Source of the DNA: Yoonia sp. R2331
GTDB lineage: Bacteria > Pseudomonadota > Alphaproteobacteria > Rhodobacterales > Rhodobacteraceae
Direction: 5' to 3'
DNA: 64,000 nucleotides
Assembly (NCBI RefSeq): GCF_041103235.1
Contig: NZ_JBGCUN010000001.1
Location: 2,294,001 to 2,358,000 of the forward strand
Every line of letters starts with the position of its first letter. The first letter of the stretch is position 1. Shown one piece after another: positions 1 to 9,217 of this stretch. The notes below the pieces were generated by a model that saw only the letters and a program-made list of their open reading frames with translations, had not been told where the DNA came from and did not search any database. Position numbers and translations under genes: made by a program.

Positions 1-1010
1 CTTGCGACCATTGCGGCAACAGCCAGGCGATTGAAACCGACCGTGTGGCGGCGGGCGGCCTGCGCGAGCTGGATTTTCGCGCCGCGGTCAACAACACCCT
101 GTCTGAGGCCGAGATTGAAGAGACCCGTGTCGTCACCTGCCCCAATTGCAGTGCCACGACTGAATTTGACCCCGACACCCATGCCGCCGAATGCCCGTTT
201 TGTGCAACTCCCGTGGTCACCGATACCGGCACACACCGCCATATCAAACCGCGCGGTTTGCTTCCCTTTGCGCTGGACGAAGGTCAGGCGCGCGCGGCTC
301 TGACCGGCTGGCTTGGCAGCCTATGGTTTGCCCCGGGCGGGGTGCAGGATTATGCGCGCAAGGGCCGTGCGATGAACGGCATCTATGTGCCCTACTGGAC
401 CTTCGATGCAGACACCAAATCAAGCTACACCGGACAGCGCGGCGACGATTACTTTGAAACCAAGACCGTCACCCGCAACGGCAAGCGTAAACAGGTGCGC
501 GTGCGCAAGACCCGCTGGCGCGCCGCACGGGGCCGGGTTGCGCGGTTCTTTGATGATGTGCTCGTGCTTGCCTCGCAATCCTTGCCCAAGAAATACACCG
601 ACGGGTTGGAACCATGGGATTTGTCAGAGCTTGAACCCTACAACCCCGAATACCTGGCCGGGTTCCGGGCTGAGGGGTATCAGATCGAACTGGCCGACGG
701 ATTCACGCAGGCCCGCGCCTATATGGACCGGATGATCCTGCGCGACGTCAAATATGACATCGGCGGTGACCGGCAGCGGGTCAGCAATGTCAACACGCAG
801 ATCAGCGATGTGACGTTCAAGCACGTGCTGCTGCCCGTATGGCTCGCCGCCTACAAATACCGGGGCCGCACATTCCGCTTTGTCGTCAACGGGCGCACAG
901 GCCGGGTGCAGGGCGAACGGCCCTATTCGGCTTGGAAAATCACCTTTGCCGTCATACTCGGCCTGATCATCGCCTTGATTGCGGGCTTTGTTATCGCTAA
1001 CAGCCAATAA
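1..1010 (+). CDS. zinc-ribbon membrane protein, 5' end cut by window
   Basis: The frame is open from base 3, so the start lies outside the window. Visible residues begin with a CDHCG knuckle and continue with two further Cys pairs (CPNC about 45 codons in, CPFC about 20 later), which looks like a pair of zinc ribbons. The middle is soluble and rich in basic and aromatic residues; the last ~23 residues form one hydrophobic segment, so the protein is probably tail-anchored with the ribbons cytoplasmic. Proteins of this layout are often annotated as TFIIB-type zinc-finger or primosomal-protein-N'-like; I see no helicase motifs, so that name should not be taken literally. Function unknown. The PfkB kinase starts 19 bp downstream. 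Confidence 0.75.
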   Translation, partial: CDHCGNSQAIETDRVAAGGLRELDFRAAVNNTLSEAEIEETRVVTCPNCSATTEFDPDTHAAECPFCATPVVTDTGTHRHIKPRGLLPFALDEGQARAALTGWLGSLWFAPGGVQDYARKGRAMNGIYVPYWTFDADTKSSYTGQRGDDYFETKTVTRNGKRKQVRVRKTRWRAARGRVARFFDDVLVLASQSLPKKYTDGLEPWDLSELEPYNPEYLAGFRAEGYQIELADGFTQARAYMDRMILRDVKYDIGGDRQRVSNVNTQISDVTFKHVLLPVWLAAYKYRGRTFRFVVNGRTGRVQGERPYSAWKITFAVILGLIIALIAGFVIANSQ

Positions 1011-1029
1011 ACATCTGAGAGGTGCCGAC

Positions 1030-1935
1030 ATGATCCTGTGCTGTGGTGAAGCCCTGATTGATATGCTGCCGCGTCAAAGCACGGCGGATGAACCGGCCTT
1101 TGCGCCCCATGCGGGTGGTGCTGTGTTCAACACGGCAATTGCGCTGGGACGGCTGGGCGAGGATGCGCAGATGTTCACCGGTCTGTCGTCTGATCTGTTT
1201 GGCGATGTGCTGCGCGCGGGGCTGGCCGCCAGCGGTGTGGATGCCAGCCCCAGCCACGTGAGCGACCGACCCACCACGCTGGCCTTTGTCAAACTGACCG
1301 ACGGACATGCAGAGTACGCATTTTACGACGAAAACACCGCCGGACGGATGCTGACCGTGTCCGACCTGCCCGATGTCACGGCAGAGGCACTGTTTTTTGG
1401 CGGCATCTCTTTGGTGGTAGAACCCTGCGCCTCGGCCTATCAGGCGCTGATGCTGCGCGAAGCCCCCGGCAAGCTGACGATGATTGACCCCAACATCCGG
1501 CCCGGGTTCATCAAGGACGAAGCCGCGTATCGCGCTCGGCTGTCTGCGATGATGGCTGCCGCAGATGTCATCAAGACCAGTGACGAAGATCTGGATTGGC
1601 TGACCGGACAGCACGACATCCCGGCCTTGTTTGCGGCCACCGCCGCGCGGGTGATCCTGCTGACACGTGGGGCCGAAGGTGTCACGATCCACACCCGCGA
1701 CGGTCAGGCCCATGTGGCCGCGCAAAAGGCGCAGGTCGTCGATACCGTCGGCGCAGGCGATACCTTCAATGCGGGTTTTCTGGCCGGGTTGCGCCGGGCC
1801 GGCCTGCTAACCAAGCCCGCGCTTAAAACGGCGGCGATGGATGAACTTGTGAAGGCGGCAAAGCTTGGCGCTGCGGCTGCTGCGATCACTGTCAGCCGCG
1901 CAGGTGCCAACCCGCCCTGGCAGTCCGAACTGTGA
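1030..1935 (+). CDS. PfkB-family carbohydrate kinase (fructokinase-like)
   Basis: ATP-dependent sugar kinase of the ribokinase/PfkB family, 301 residues, cytoplasmic. The N-terminus [10 protein letters not shown], the first PfkB signature with GGAVFNTA near residue 40, and the second signature [13 protein letters not shown] near residue 245, carrying the catalytic Asp and anion hole, are all present. Start chosen at the ATG preceded by GAGAGGTG; an in-frame upstream start would run into the preceding gene. The stop overlaps the GTG start of dtd (GTGA), so the two are translationally coupled. Fructokinase is the usual label for this subgroup; the exact sugar cannot be read from sequence. Confidence 0.9.
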   Translation: MILCCGEALIDMLPRQSTADEPAFAPHAGGAVFNTAIALGRLGEDAQMFTGLSSDLFGDVLRAGLAASGVDASPSHVSDRPTTLAFVKLTDGHAEYAFYDENTAGRMLTVSDLPDVTAEALFFGGISLVVEPCASAYQALMLREAPGKLTMIDPNIRPGFIKDEAAYRARLSAMMAAADVIKTSDEDLDWLTGQHDIPALFAATAARVILLTRGAEGVTIHTRDGQAHVAAQKAQVVDTVGAGDTFNAGFLAGLRRAGLLTKPALKTAAMDELVKAAKLGAAAAAITVSRAGANPPWQSEL

Positions 1936-2375
1936 GAGCATTGCTGCAACGGGTCACCGCAGCTGCGGTGCGCGTCGATGGAAATGTGATCGGAGAGATT
2001 GGGCCGGGCCTTTTGATCCTTGTCTGCGCGATGCAGGACGATACCGATGCAGTGACCGCACCGCTGGCGTCCAAGATCAGCAAACTGCGTATCTTTGCCG
2101 ATGACGCGGGCAAGATGAACCAAAGCCTGATCCAGACGGGCGGGTCCGCCCTGATCGTCAGCCAGTTCACGCTGGCCGCCGACACCGCACGCGGCAATCG
2201 CCCCGGCTTTTCACGCGCGGCCCCGCCGGACGTGGGCCGCGCGCTTTATGAACGCTTTGTTGCGGATATGGCCGCCCTAGATGTGCCCACCGCAACCGGC
2301 ACATTTGGGGCCGATATGGCTGTGAGCCTGACCAATGACGGCCCGGTCACGGTCTGGCTGGACACCGCCGAATAG
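1932..2375 (+). CDS. dtd: D-aminoacyl-tRNA deacylase
   Basis: Removes D-amino acids (and glycine mischarged on tRNA-Ala) from tRNAs in the cytoplasm, acting as a translation quality control enzyme. At 147 residues it has the usual DTD length. Family motifs are visible: SQFTLAA near residue 77, GNRPGF about ten residues on (the Gly-cisPro type element), and the C-terminal GTFGADM...NDGPVT stretch. The GTG start overlaps the stop of the upstream sugar kinase by four bases. No second gene of this pathway is adjacent; the pairing with a sugar kinase looks like simple operon sharing. Confidence 0.95.
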   Translation: MRALLQRVTAAAVRVDGNVIGEIGPGLLILVCAMQDDTDAVTAPLASKISKLRIFADDAGKMNQSLIQTGGSALIVSQFTLAADTARGNRPGFSRAAPPDVGRALYERFVADMAALDVPTATGTFGADMAVSLTNDGPVTVWLDTAE

Positions 2376-2530
2376 GCCAACCAGCCGCCCATCACGACTG
2401 GCGACAATCAGCCGAAACATCACCTTAAACGGCAGGGAATTGCCGCGTCAGTGACCCCTGCGCGCCATCTGATTGCCGGAATTGTGCGCCACTTCTAAGG
2501 CCTGTTCTGCACCAGATGAAAGGCCGCCCC

Positions 2531-3007
2531 ATGTTTCTGCGCACCCTGATGATCGCCTGTGCCCTGTCCCTGACCGCCGGTGCGGCGGCTGCATCAAACG
2601 CCTGCGTCACCCCGCCCAACGTCAATGCCATGGCCAATGAGATCGCAGCAGGCGTTAACGCCAACCGCCGCGCTTATGGCCAGTCAAGCCTATCCTACAA
2701 CCGCCGCCTGTCTCAGGCCGCGATGAAACATGCCTGCGACATGGCCGTAAACGGGTTCTTCGGGCACCGCGGCACCGATGGTTCCAATAGCCAAGCGCGT
2801 GTGCGTCAGGCCGGGTACCGTGACTGTCTGGTGGCTGAAAACCTTGCCTGGGGCTATCCCACTTCACAGCAGATCATCTCTGGCTGGATGAATTCTGCCG
2901 GGCACCGCAGCAACATGCTGCACCCCCGCGCCGCCGAGTTCGGTGTGGCGATCACCCAAGGGCCAAAAGGGCCAAACTGGGTGCTGGTGGTCGCGCGCGG
3001 CTGCTAG
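2531..3007 (+). CDS. secreted CAP-domain (SCP/PR1) protein
   Basis: 158-residue protein with an N-terminal signal peptide (hydrophobic stretch ending AAAAS near residue 22) and one CAP domain. CAP hallmarks are seen: the NANR region of helix 1, MKHACDMAVNGFFGHRG, AENLAWGY and SGWMNSAGHRSNMLHP, with the His and Glu residues of the CAP cavity. Four Cys suggest disulphides in the periplasm or outside the cell. Bacterial CAP proteins have no settled function (lipid or peptide binding is proposed). Start taken at the ATG just before the signal peptide; an in-frame ATG 15 bases upstream is possible. It converges on the LacI gene. Confidence 0.88.
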   Translation: MFLRTLMIACALSLTAGAAAASNACVTPPNVNAMANEIAAGVNANRRAYGQSSLSYNRRLSQAAMKHACDMAVNGFFGHRGTDGSNSQARVRQAGYRDCLVAENLAWGYPTSQQIISGWMNSAGHRSNMLHPRAAEFGVAITQGPKGPNWVLVVARGC

Positions 3008-3104
3008 GCTGAATACACGTTCATCCGGCATCGACTGGTGCCCGCGAAACCACCGATGTGTCGCAGGTATTTCACCAGCGGCGCAGGGAAACGTTGTCCT
3101 GTGC

Positions 3105-4118
3105 CTAGTCCGGCAAGTTGTCACGGACGAAGATATTGATCGCGCAATGCACGTCTTCGGGGCTGCGGAGATCAAGAGCCACTTCAAGCGCCTGCTGCAT
3201 CACACGGTCCATGTCATGGGCCAATACGGCCTGAAAACGTCCTTCATTCAAGGCCTTGCGGGTATAGGGTGTTATCTCGTGCCCGATAATCTTTAGCGGT
3301 GCTGGACAGCCATCGGCAAAGGCATCAATCAGTGACGGCTGTCCCCCACCGGCCAGATAGACCCCGCGCAGTGCATCACCTCGCGCGGCAAGCTCTGCCA
3401 CGACCTGGCCGGTCATGGCCGGGTCACTGCCATAGGCTGCGGGCTGGATGACGGTCAGATCTGGGCGCGACAACCCCAGCGTTTGACGAAAACCTGACAT
3501 GCGGTCCAGCAGGTGCCGAAACTGCAGGTGCCCCAGCAAAAGTGCCACTTCGCCCGCGCCTTGGGGTATCATTGTCGCCAGCAGGCGTGCAGCGGTGCAC
3601 CCGGTGGCAAAATTATCCTGTCCGACATAAGCAAATCGCTGCGCGCGCGGGGCATCCGAGATGATGGTGATCACCCGCACGCCGCGCGCGCTCAGCCCGC
3701 TGAGCGCATCGGTCACATCATCATTGTCGACACCCACAATTACCAGCGCATCCGTCTCGGGTGGCAGCGATTGCAGCACCGGGATCACGCTGTCCGGTGC
3801 ATAGGTATCATAGCGGTGGCTGTGGAATGTATGCCCGACAAAAGCGTCAAGGCCCGAGATTTGGCCCGCGCTGCGAAAGACCACATCAAAAAACGGGTTG
3901 GTGCCTTCCGGCAGGACAAGTGCGACGTTCTTGTGGGCAACGACCTTGCGGGCCGACAGGGATGAAGGCGCATAGCCCAGAGACCGCATTGCTGCCTCAA
4001 CCCGCGCCACGGTTTCCGCGCGGACACCGGCCCGACCATTCAAAACCCGGTCGACCGTGGACCGCGAGAGGCCGCTTAATGCGGCGACATCACCCATGCG
4101 TGCCCGGTTGTTCGTCAT
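3105..4118 (-). CDS. LacI-family transcriptional regulator
   Basis: Sugar-responsive DNA-binding repressor type protein of about 337 residues. The N-terminal LacI helix-turn-helix is clear (MGDVAALSGLSRSTVDRVLNGR, with hinge helix LGYAPS), followed by a periplasmic-binding-protein-like effector domain of the Peripla_BP_4 sort. Start set at the second in-frame ATG, next to a purine-rich GGGGGGAG; the first ATG at 4136 lacks a ribosome site. No sugar transporter sits next to it, so the target is not evident; genes beyond 4119 are on the same strand and are catabolic for acyl-CoA, not sugar. The effector is unknown. Confidence 0.9.
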   Translation of the reverse strand: MTNNRARMGDVAALSGLSRSTVDRVLNGRAGVRAETVARVEAAMRSLGYAPSSLSARKVVAHKNVALVLPEGTNPFFDVVFRSAGQISGLDAFVGHTFHSHRYDTYAPDSVIPVLQSLPPETDALVIVGVDNDDVTDALSGLSARGVRVITIISDAPRAQRFAYVGQDNFATGCTAARLLATMIPQGAGEVALLLGHLQFRHLLDRMSGFRQTLGLSRPDLTVIQPAAYGSDPAMTGQVVAELAARGDALRGVYLAGGGQPSLIDAFADGCPAPLKIIGHEITPYTRKALNEGRFQAVLAHDMDRVMQQALEVALDLRSPEDVHCAINIFVRDNLPD

Positions 4119-4573
4119 TCTCCCCCCTTTTGCCATCAGTCAGACCGAACCCAGCGCAACTGATACGTTCCCTTCAAACATGGAACGCATAGGGGGTCGC
4201 GGGGAAATTTGAGACAAAAGCATCACGATTTAATCATATTGTCAGCGGGTTCCGCTGGAAACAGGATGAAATGCCGCAACCAATGCAGGTTTTTGCATGA
4301 CTAGCACGACCAATTTAGACTGGCGGGCAGAGATATCGTGATTGCATTGCGTCACAGTCTGACGTAATCACATCACTACTCACAGGTCCACACTCTGGAC
4401 ATCACGTGAATACAGCTTTGGCGGTGTCTGACACTCTCCACACACACCCCGTCAGACATCGTCAAAGCACCCTTCTTCTTAGACAATCTGTTAAGTCTGG
4501 GCATCGGCGGACACTCCCCCCGCGCTTTGGGCATTGACCAATTTGCATGAAGGTTGTGGGCCCCGCCGGACGC
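4119..4573. other. intergenic region with LacI upstream DNA and unexplained dyads
   Basis: About 455 bases without a convincing gene. A 6-bp dyad CAGCGG-N3-CCGCTG at 4243-4257 lies about 125 bases upstream of the LacI start and could be an operator. Further on, GTCCA-N5-TGGAC (4386-4400) and an 8-bp dyad TGTCTGAC/GTCAGACA (4425-4458) form potential hairpins. The only open frames overlap in ways that suggest chance. Confidence 0.4.
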
Positions 4574-4606
4574 AAAACGGCCGCCCATCACAAAGGATGA
4601 GCGGCC
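4574..4606 (-). terminator. rho-independent terminator of the acyl-CoA dehydrogenase gene
   Basis: Eleven-base arms (4579-4589 and 4596-4606, one mismatch) with a six-base loop; on the minus strand the stem is followed by GTTTTG. It lies about 30 bases after the acyl-CoA dehydrogenase stop. Confidence 0.75.
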
Positions 4607-4634
4607 GCAAAGTCGTTTCGCAAATGACTGCCGA

Positions 4635-5840
4635 TTACTCGGCGGCAACCGAGGCTGCGCCTTCCGCCGTCTCGCCAAACCCTTTGGGTACTGGCAGGTC
4701 TGGCAAGGTTGCTGCACGCTTTTGAAGGGCGCGCCCGATGACGACGCGGCTGATCTCTGTCGTGCCGTCGACGATCCGAAGCATCTGCGCAAGACGCGAC
4801 AGGCGATCCAAACCATAGGGCTGCAAAAGCCCCATCCCACCCAGAACTTGCGTGCAGGTATTGGCAGCTTTCACCGCTGCGTCCGGCACAAACCGCTTTG
4901 CATGGGCAGCCATCAAGGGACCTTCTGGGGTGCCAAGCGCCTCGGCGGCTTTGCGGTAGAGCAACTTCGACGCTTCCAGGTCAGTCGCCACTTCACCAAG
5001 CATCCACTGAATCCCATCGAGATCGAGGTTTTTCCCACCAAACATCTTCCGATTCTTTGAATAGGAAAGTGCGGCATCAAGGGCCGCTTGCATAAGACCA
5101 CAGCACCCTGACGCGATGGAAACCCGCGCAATATCAATTGCCATCAGCGATCCTTGCAGGCCCTGACCAACGGGAAGAATGATGTTGTCTTCGCTGACCA
5201 CAACATTGTCGAGGTACATCTCGGACAACGGCAGAAAGTTGTAGGACGCGGTATCATAGCGCGGGCCAAAGCTGACCCCCGGTGCATCTGCCGGAATGGC
5301 GATCATCGCCATGTCTTTGTGGCCCGGTGCGTCGCTGGTTTTGACGACGGTGAAGTAGATATCCGCCTCGGTCGCCAGACTGACCCAGGCCTTTGATCCA
5401 CTGATCGTCCACGTGCCATCGTCATTGATGTGCGCGCGCGTGTACATCTTCATTGGGTCAGAGCCGGATTGCGGCTCTGTCAACGCGAAGTTCGCCAGCT
5501 TGCGGCCCGAGGTCAGGTCACGCGCCCATTTTGCCTTGAACGCGTCGGTCCCGTATCCGCAGCCTGCGAAGGTGCAGATATTGTGCATCGACAGGGCAAA
5601 GGCATAAGCCCCGTCGCCCAGACCCAATTGTTCGTAAACCTGAATGCCTTCAGACAATGGCAAGCCCTGACCGCCCCATTCTTCAGGCGCATAAAGCCCG
5701 GTCAGACCGGCAGCACCTGCCTGATCCGATGCATCGCGTGGCCACGACTTCGCAGCGTTCCACGCGTCCACGTTTGGGGCGATGACATCCATCGCGTGCG
5801 CGTGCGCGGCCGCGAGAATGGTGTCCAGTTTATCTGACAT
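4635..5840 (-). CDS. acyl-CoA dehydrogenase family protein
   Basis: FAD-dependent acyl-CoA dehydrogenase, 401 residues, three-domain ACAD fold. FAD-binding signatures [11 protein letters not shown] and [11 protein letters not shown] lie in the middle domain, and [14 protein letters not shown] with the C-terminal GTTEI motif in the last domain. At the position where medium-chain enzymes carry the catalytic Glu, this protein has Asp358 (RIVDGTTEI); some ACAD subfamilies use Asp or place the base elsewhere, so activity is still plausible but the substrate is open. The start is the ATG after AAGGAA; a longer in-frame start exists but has no ribosome site. Transcribed alone and terminated by the hairpin at 4574-4606. 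Confidence 0.9.
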   Translation of the reverse strand: MSDKLDTILAAAHAHAMDVIAPNVDAWNAAKSWPRDASDQAGAAGLTGLYAPEEWGGQGLPLSEGIQVYEQLGLGDGAYAFALSMHNICTFAGCGYGTDAFKAKWARDLTSGRKLANFALTEPQSGSDPMKMYTRAHINDDGTWTISGSKAWVSLATEADIYFTVVKTSDAPGHKDMAMIAIPADAPGVSFGPRYDTASYNFLPLSEMYLDNVVVSEDNIILPVGQGLQGSLMAIDIARVSIASGCCGLMQAALDAALSYSKNRKMFGGKNLDLDGIQWMLGEVATDLEASKLLYRKAAEALGTPEGPLMAAHAKRFVPDAAVKAANTCTQVLGGMGLLQPYGLDRLSRLAQMLRIVDGTTEISRVVIGRALQKRAATLPDLPVPKGFGETAEGAASVAAE

Positions 5841-6008
5841 CGAGCTATTCCTTGTGAGAGACGCGCACTGTCGCATTTTGCCGTTTCCGCAATGCGGTAC
5901 AGTTGCAGGTCAATGAAGTTGAATTGACGTTTCTAGCAATGAATTAACAGTTTGAGACTTCTTTCGCCATCTCGCGAAATGACAGCCTATTGTCGAAAAG
6001 TGACAACC

Positions 6009-7037
6009 CTATGCATCGACGGATGGTTTACGCCGATACGAACTGGGTGTGTTGCCGGTCCATCTTTGAAATGCCTTGTGCAAATTGGCCGCCGATGAGA
6101 ACCCGACCTCATGTGCGATGGCCTCGATCGAGTAGAGCCCTGTTTGCAAATGGCGGATCGCGATATCGCGGCGCAAGGCGTCCTTGATCGCCTGAAACGT
6201 TGTGCCGTCGGCCTCTAACTTTCGGATCAGCGTGCGCGGCGTCATGTGCATGGCGTTCGCTGCCTCGGTCAGGTTTGCACTGTCCCATCCTGCCTGGCTC
6301 AGGTAGGTGCGGACGCGCAATGACTGCGTGTGTTCTTGGGATCGCGTAAAGATCCAGTCGCGCGGTGCTTTTTCCAGAAACCGGTCCAAATCAGCCGTAC
6401 TTCGCACCTGAACAGGCCCCAGGGCATCAAACGAAAACGAAAGCGATGTGACCGGTTGGCCAAATTGGACTTGCGAAGGAAAGATCACAGCATAGTCTTC
6501 TTCGAAGTCCGGGCGCGCAAAGGCAAAGCCCACGCCTTTGACAGCCACTTCATGCCGCGCTAGCCAGGACAGCAGACCGTGGGCAAGCTTTAGGATCAGC
6601 ATATGCCCAAACCGTTGGACTGCATGGTCCGCTTGCGGATTAAGCTTCAGCGTCAACGCATCCTCTGTTTCGATCAGTGCGCATTGATAGTCATCCAACA
6701 ACAGGTTCCAAAACGTTGAAAACCGGTACAGCGCAGAGGCCAGCGATGTCGCTTCGCGAACCGAGGTCAGAAGGTGTTGCAGGGCCCGCGGGCGAATAGG
6801 ACGTGACCAAAGCCCCATCATCTCATCACCCGTTTCAACGGCAGCCAACTGGTAAAGTCGGACGATCTGGTCAAGCGTCACCCGGCCATGGGGATTATGA
6901 TGGTCCGGTTGCAGATCTGCGCGATCCAAAAGTGAATGAAAGTGATCATCGGCACAAAGAGGACGCAGCGCATCTAGCCAATCGGCAACAAATTGACCTG
7001 AAACCGTCGATATCAGAGGCGATGTATCTTTGATCAT
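6009..7037 (-). CDS. AraC-family transcriptional regulator
   Basis: About 342 residues. The N-terminal ~200 residues resemble the arabinose-operon-regulator-type ligand domain (PF12625-like) found in catabolic AraC proteins, and the C-terminal ~100 residues carry two helix-turn-helices (TEAANAMHMTPRTLIRKL and IEAIAHEVGFSSAANLHKAF), ending in the usual WTGNTPSSYRR. It lies 168 bases upstream of and codirectional with the acyl-CoA dehydrogenase gene, which is a reasonable candidate target, though this is inference. The start is uncertain: ATG at 7037 was preferred over GTG at 7067; neither has a strong ribosome site. Confidence 0.88.
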   Translation of the reverse strand: MIKDTSPLISTVSGQFVADWLDALRPLCADDHFHSLLDRADLQPDHHNPHGRVTLDQIVRLYQLAAVETGDEMMGLWSRPIRPRALQHLLTSVREATSLASALYRFSTFWNLLLDDYQCALIETEDALTLKLNPQADHAVQRFGHMLILKLAHGLLSWLARHEVAVKGVGFAFARPDFEEDYAVIFPSQVQFGQPVTSLSFSFDALGPVQVRSTADLDRFLEKAPRDWIFTRSQEHTQSLRVRTYLSQAGWDSANLTEAANAMHMTPRTLIRKLEADGTTFQAIKDALRRDIAIRHLQTGLYSIEAIAHEVGFSSAANLHKAFQRWTGNTPSSYRRKPSVDA

Positions 7038-7295
7038 GCTGCGCCCGTGTTTATCATCGCGCGGCACAGTGCAAAACAGCTTAAGCGACTTGTTTTGAAC
7101 CGGTTTTGGGCGGCCCCGCCATGGGTTGGGGAAGGTTTGACTGACCCCTGCCTGCCGCTCGCTACGACCTGATATCCGCGGTCAGACCGTGGCTGCGTGG
7201 GCCAAAGAAGGGCCGATGGCGGTTGAAAAGTGTCGGGTCTGTCCGCAACGAGGACCGTTCACGCGCAGAAAATTAAACCATATCAGATTGTTAAG

Positions 7296-7370
7296 TGGTG
7301 CCCGGGGGCGGAATCGAACCACCGACACGAGGATTTTCAATCCACTGCTCTACCCCTGAGCTACCCGGGC
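7296..7370 (-). tRNA. tRNA-Phe (GAA), CCA encoded
   Basis: On the minus strand a 75-base cloverleaf is read: acceptor GCCCGGG/CCCGGGC, D-arm AGCTC...GAGC, anticodon loop TTGAAAA giving anticodon GAA, T-arm GGTGG-TTCGATT-CCGCC, discriminator A and encoded CCA. One mismatch (T-T) sits in the anticodon stem. Confidence 0.96.
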
Positions 7371-7534
7371 ACGGGGATGGCTAAGGCCATCGGGTAGCGG
7401 GGTTTTAGTGGGACATATCAGGGGTGTCCAGCGCCAAATGGATGAAATTTCCACCCGTGCGTCAGGAAACGGAATAGCACCGAACGGTGGATGCAGAACC
7501 GATGCACAAACCATACCCATTGCGGGCCGCAAAA

Positions 7535-7573
7535 GGTCTAAACAGGTGTTTACCGTGCGGTGCAACACCTGTT
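7535..7573 (-). terminator. hairpin downstream of creatinase
   Basis: Perfect 10-bp inverted repeat AACAGGTGTT/AACACCTGTT (7541-7550 and 7564-7573) with a nested ACCG-TG-CGGT stem in the loop. On the minus strand it is followed by TAGACCTTTT, fitting a terminator about 40 bases after the creatinase stop; the doubly palindromic loop is unusual. Confidence 0.55.
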
Positions 7574-7614
7574 CGCTTGACGCCACCACCAAAGGGCTAT
7601 GCGCCCTGCCCGGC

Positions 7615-8841
7615 CTAAGAACCGATCACGTTGGACTGCGGTCCAAAGGGGAAGCCAGTAATGTTCTGGTTACCATCTTCGGTGATGATCAGGATGTCAT
7701 GCTCGCGGTAGCCGCCGGCGCCCGGCTCGTCCACTGGGATGGTCAGCATCGGTTCCATTGAGATGACCATGCCCGGTTCCAACACGGTGTCGATATCTTC
7801 GCGCAGTTCCAACCCCGCTTCACGCCCGTAGTAGTGGCTGAGCACACCGAACGAATGGCCGTAGCCAAAGGTGCGATATTGCAGCAGATCGCGTTCAGCA
7901 AAAAACGCATTGATCTGGTTGGTGACCTCGGCGCAGGACGCGCCGGGTTTGAGCAGGCGCATGCCCAGTTCGTGGGCGGCAACGTTCGCTTCCCAAACCC
8001 GCAGCGACGCCGGATCCACGTCCCCGACAAACAGCGTGCGTTCCAGCGCCGTGTAGTAGCCAGAGATCATCGGAAAGGTATTGAGGCTGAGGATGTCGCC
8101 ACGTTCCAACCGGCGACTGGTCACCGGGTTATGCGCGCCATCGGAGTTGAGACCCGATTGGAACCAGACCCATGTGTCGCGGTATTCGGCATCTGGAAAC
8201 CGGCGGGCGATTTCAAGCTCCATCGCGTCGCGGCCCGCCATGGCGATGTCAATCTCGCGTGCGCCGACCTTGATCGCGTCACGGATGGCATAGCCGCCGA
8301 CGTCTGCGGTAGCGGCCCCTGCCCGGATCAGGTCTAGCTCTGCTGTGGATTTGTGCATCCGTTGGGTCATGGTGGCGGGCGCGATATCAACCGTGGCTGC
8401 GGGTGACAGGAAATCCTCCAAGAGAGCCATTTGCGCGACAGAGAGATGATCGCCCTCGAAACCGATGACTTTGCCCGGACCTGTCACGGACAGGATTGCG
8501 CGCCAGTAGTTGTTCCGTTGCCAGTCGGTATAGGTAATGTTGTCGCCGTAACACCGCCGCCACGGCTGGGCTGCATCAATGCCTGCGCTGAAAGTTACCG
8601 TATCGGTTGCCGTGACCACCTGCGCATAGGGCCGCCCGAAGGCGCAATAGAGAAAGCCGGAGTAGTAGGCGACGTTATGCATGGAGGTCAGCACGCAAGC
8701 CTCTACCCCCTTGTCGGCCATGATCGCGCGCAAGCCGGTCAGGCGTGCCTCATACTCGGTGTTGGCAAATGGCAGTGTCTTTTCGCCCTGGTGAAAGCGG
8801 TAGAACTCGGGGCGTGTTGTGCGGTTGGATGTTCCGTCCAT
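7615..8841 (-). CDS. creatinase (creatine amidinohydrolase)
   Basis: Hydrolyses creatine to sarcosine and urea; cytoplasmic homodimer with the pita-bread fold of M24 peptidases but no metal requirement. At 408 residues it matches the family length (about 400-410), and long stretches agree with Pseudomonas-type creatinase as I know it: NVAYYSGFLYCAFGRPYA, DGAHNPVT with the catalytic His near residue 228, TFGYGHSFGVLSHYYGREAG, EDIDTVLEPGMV and AGGYREHD. Start set at the ATG after AGGAG, which removes a 48-codon non-homologous extension. No sarcosine oxidase or urease gene is in the window, so the pathway partners are elsewhere. Followed by a hairpin at 7535-7573 and tRNA-Phe. Confidence 0.93.
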   Translation of the reverse strand: MDGTSNRTTRPEFYRFHQGEKTLPFANTEYEARLTGLRAIMADKGVEACVLTSMHNVAYYSGFLYCAFGRPYAQVVTATDTVTFSAGIDAAQPWRRCYGDNITYTDWQRNNYWRAILSVTGPGKVIGFEGDHLSVAQMALLEDFLSPAATVDIAPATMTQRMHKSTAELDLIRAGAATADVGGYAIRDAIKVGAREIDIAMAGRDAMELEIARRFPDAEYRDTWVWFQSGLNSDGAHNPVTSRRLERGDILSLNTFPMISGYYTALERTLFVGDVDPASLRVWEANVAAHELGMRLLKPGASCAEVTNQINAFFAERDLLQYRTFGYGHSFGVLSHYYGREAGLELREDIDTVLEPGMVISMEPMLTIPVDEPGAGGYREHDILIITEDGNQNITGFPFGPQSNVIGS

Positions 8842-9034
8842 CGGATGACTCCTGTTCAGGCCGCGCGCGGGGCAAAGACGGCGCGCATGTCGGCACCTTC
8901 CCCCACCGCGCAAACGGCAAAGCAAGATCCCGGCGTTCAGGATGGGAAATACGGGGGGACCACCAGAGGGTATCGGCGACGCCATCGCCTGCCCGCGCCC
9001 ATATTTTGCACGGGGTCAGCGGCGTTTTCAAGCG

Positions 9035-9217
9035 TTAGTGCGCAGTGTCGTCGGTCGGCGGCAGCGGCGGTGCATCGTCAGGGTCATCGCTGTCAGCCGC
9101 CGGGATTGCATAGCCACCAGTCAGCCATTTGGCGAGGTCCACATCCGCGCAGCGTTTGGAACAGAACGGGCGGTATTTGGCATCTGTGGGGCGGGCACAA
9201 ATCGGGCAATCGGCCAT
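9035..9217 (-). CDS. yacG: DNA gyrase inhibitor / zinc-binding protein YacG
   Basis: 60-residue zinc protein; Cys4, Cys7, Cys19 and Cys23 (CPIC...FCSKRC) form the YacG zinc site, with an acidic, Pro-rich tail. Family members bind GyrB and inhibit gyrase supercoiling. The ATG overlaps the TGA of the upstream RNase E/G gene by one base, which decides the start over the GTG one codon earlier. Last gene of the infA-maf-rng-yacG set. Confidence 0.92.
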   Translation of the reverse strand: MADCPICARPTDAKYRPFCSKRCADVDLAKWLTGGYAIPAADSDDPDDAPPLPPTDDTAH

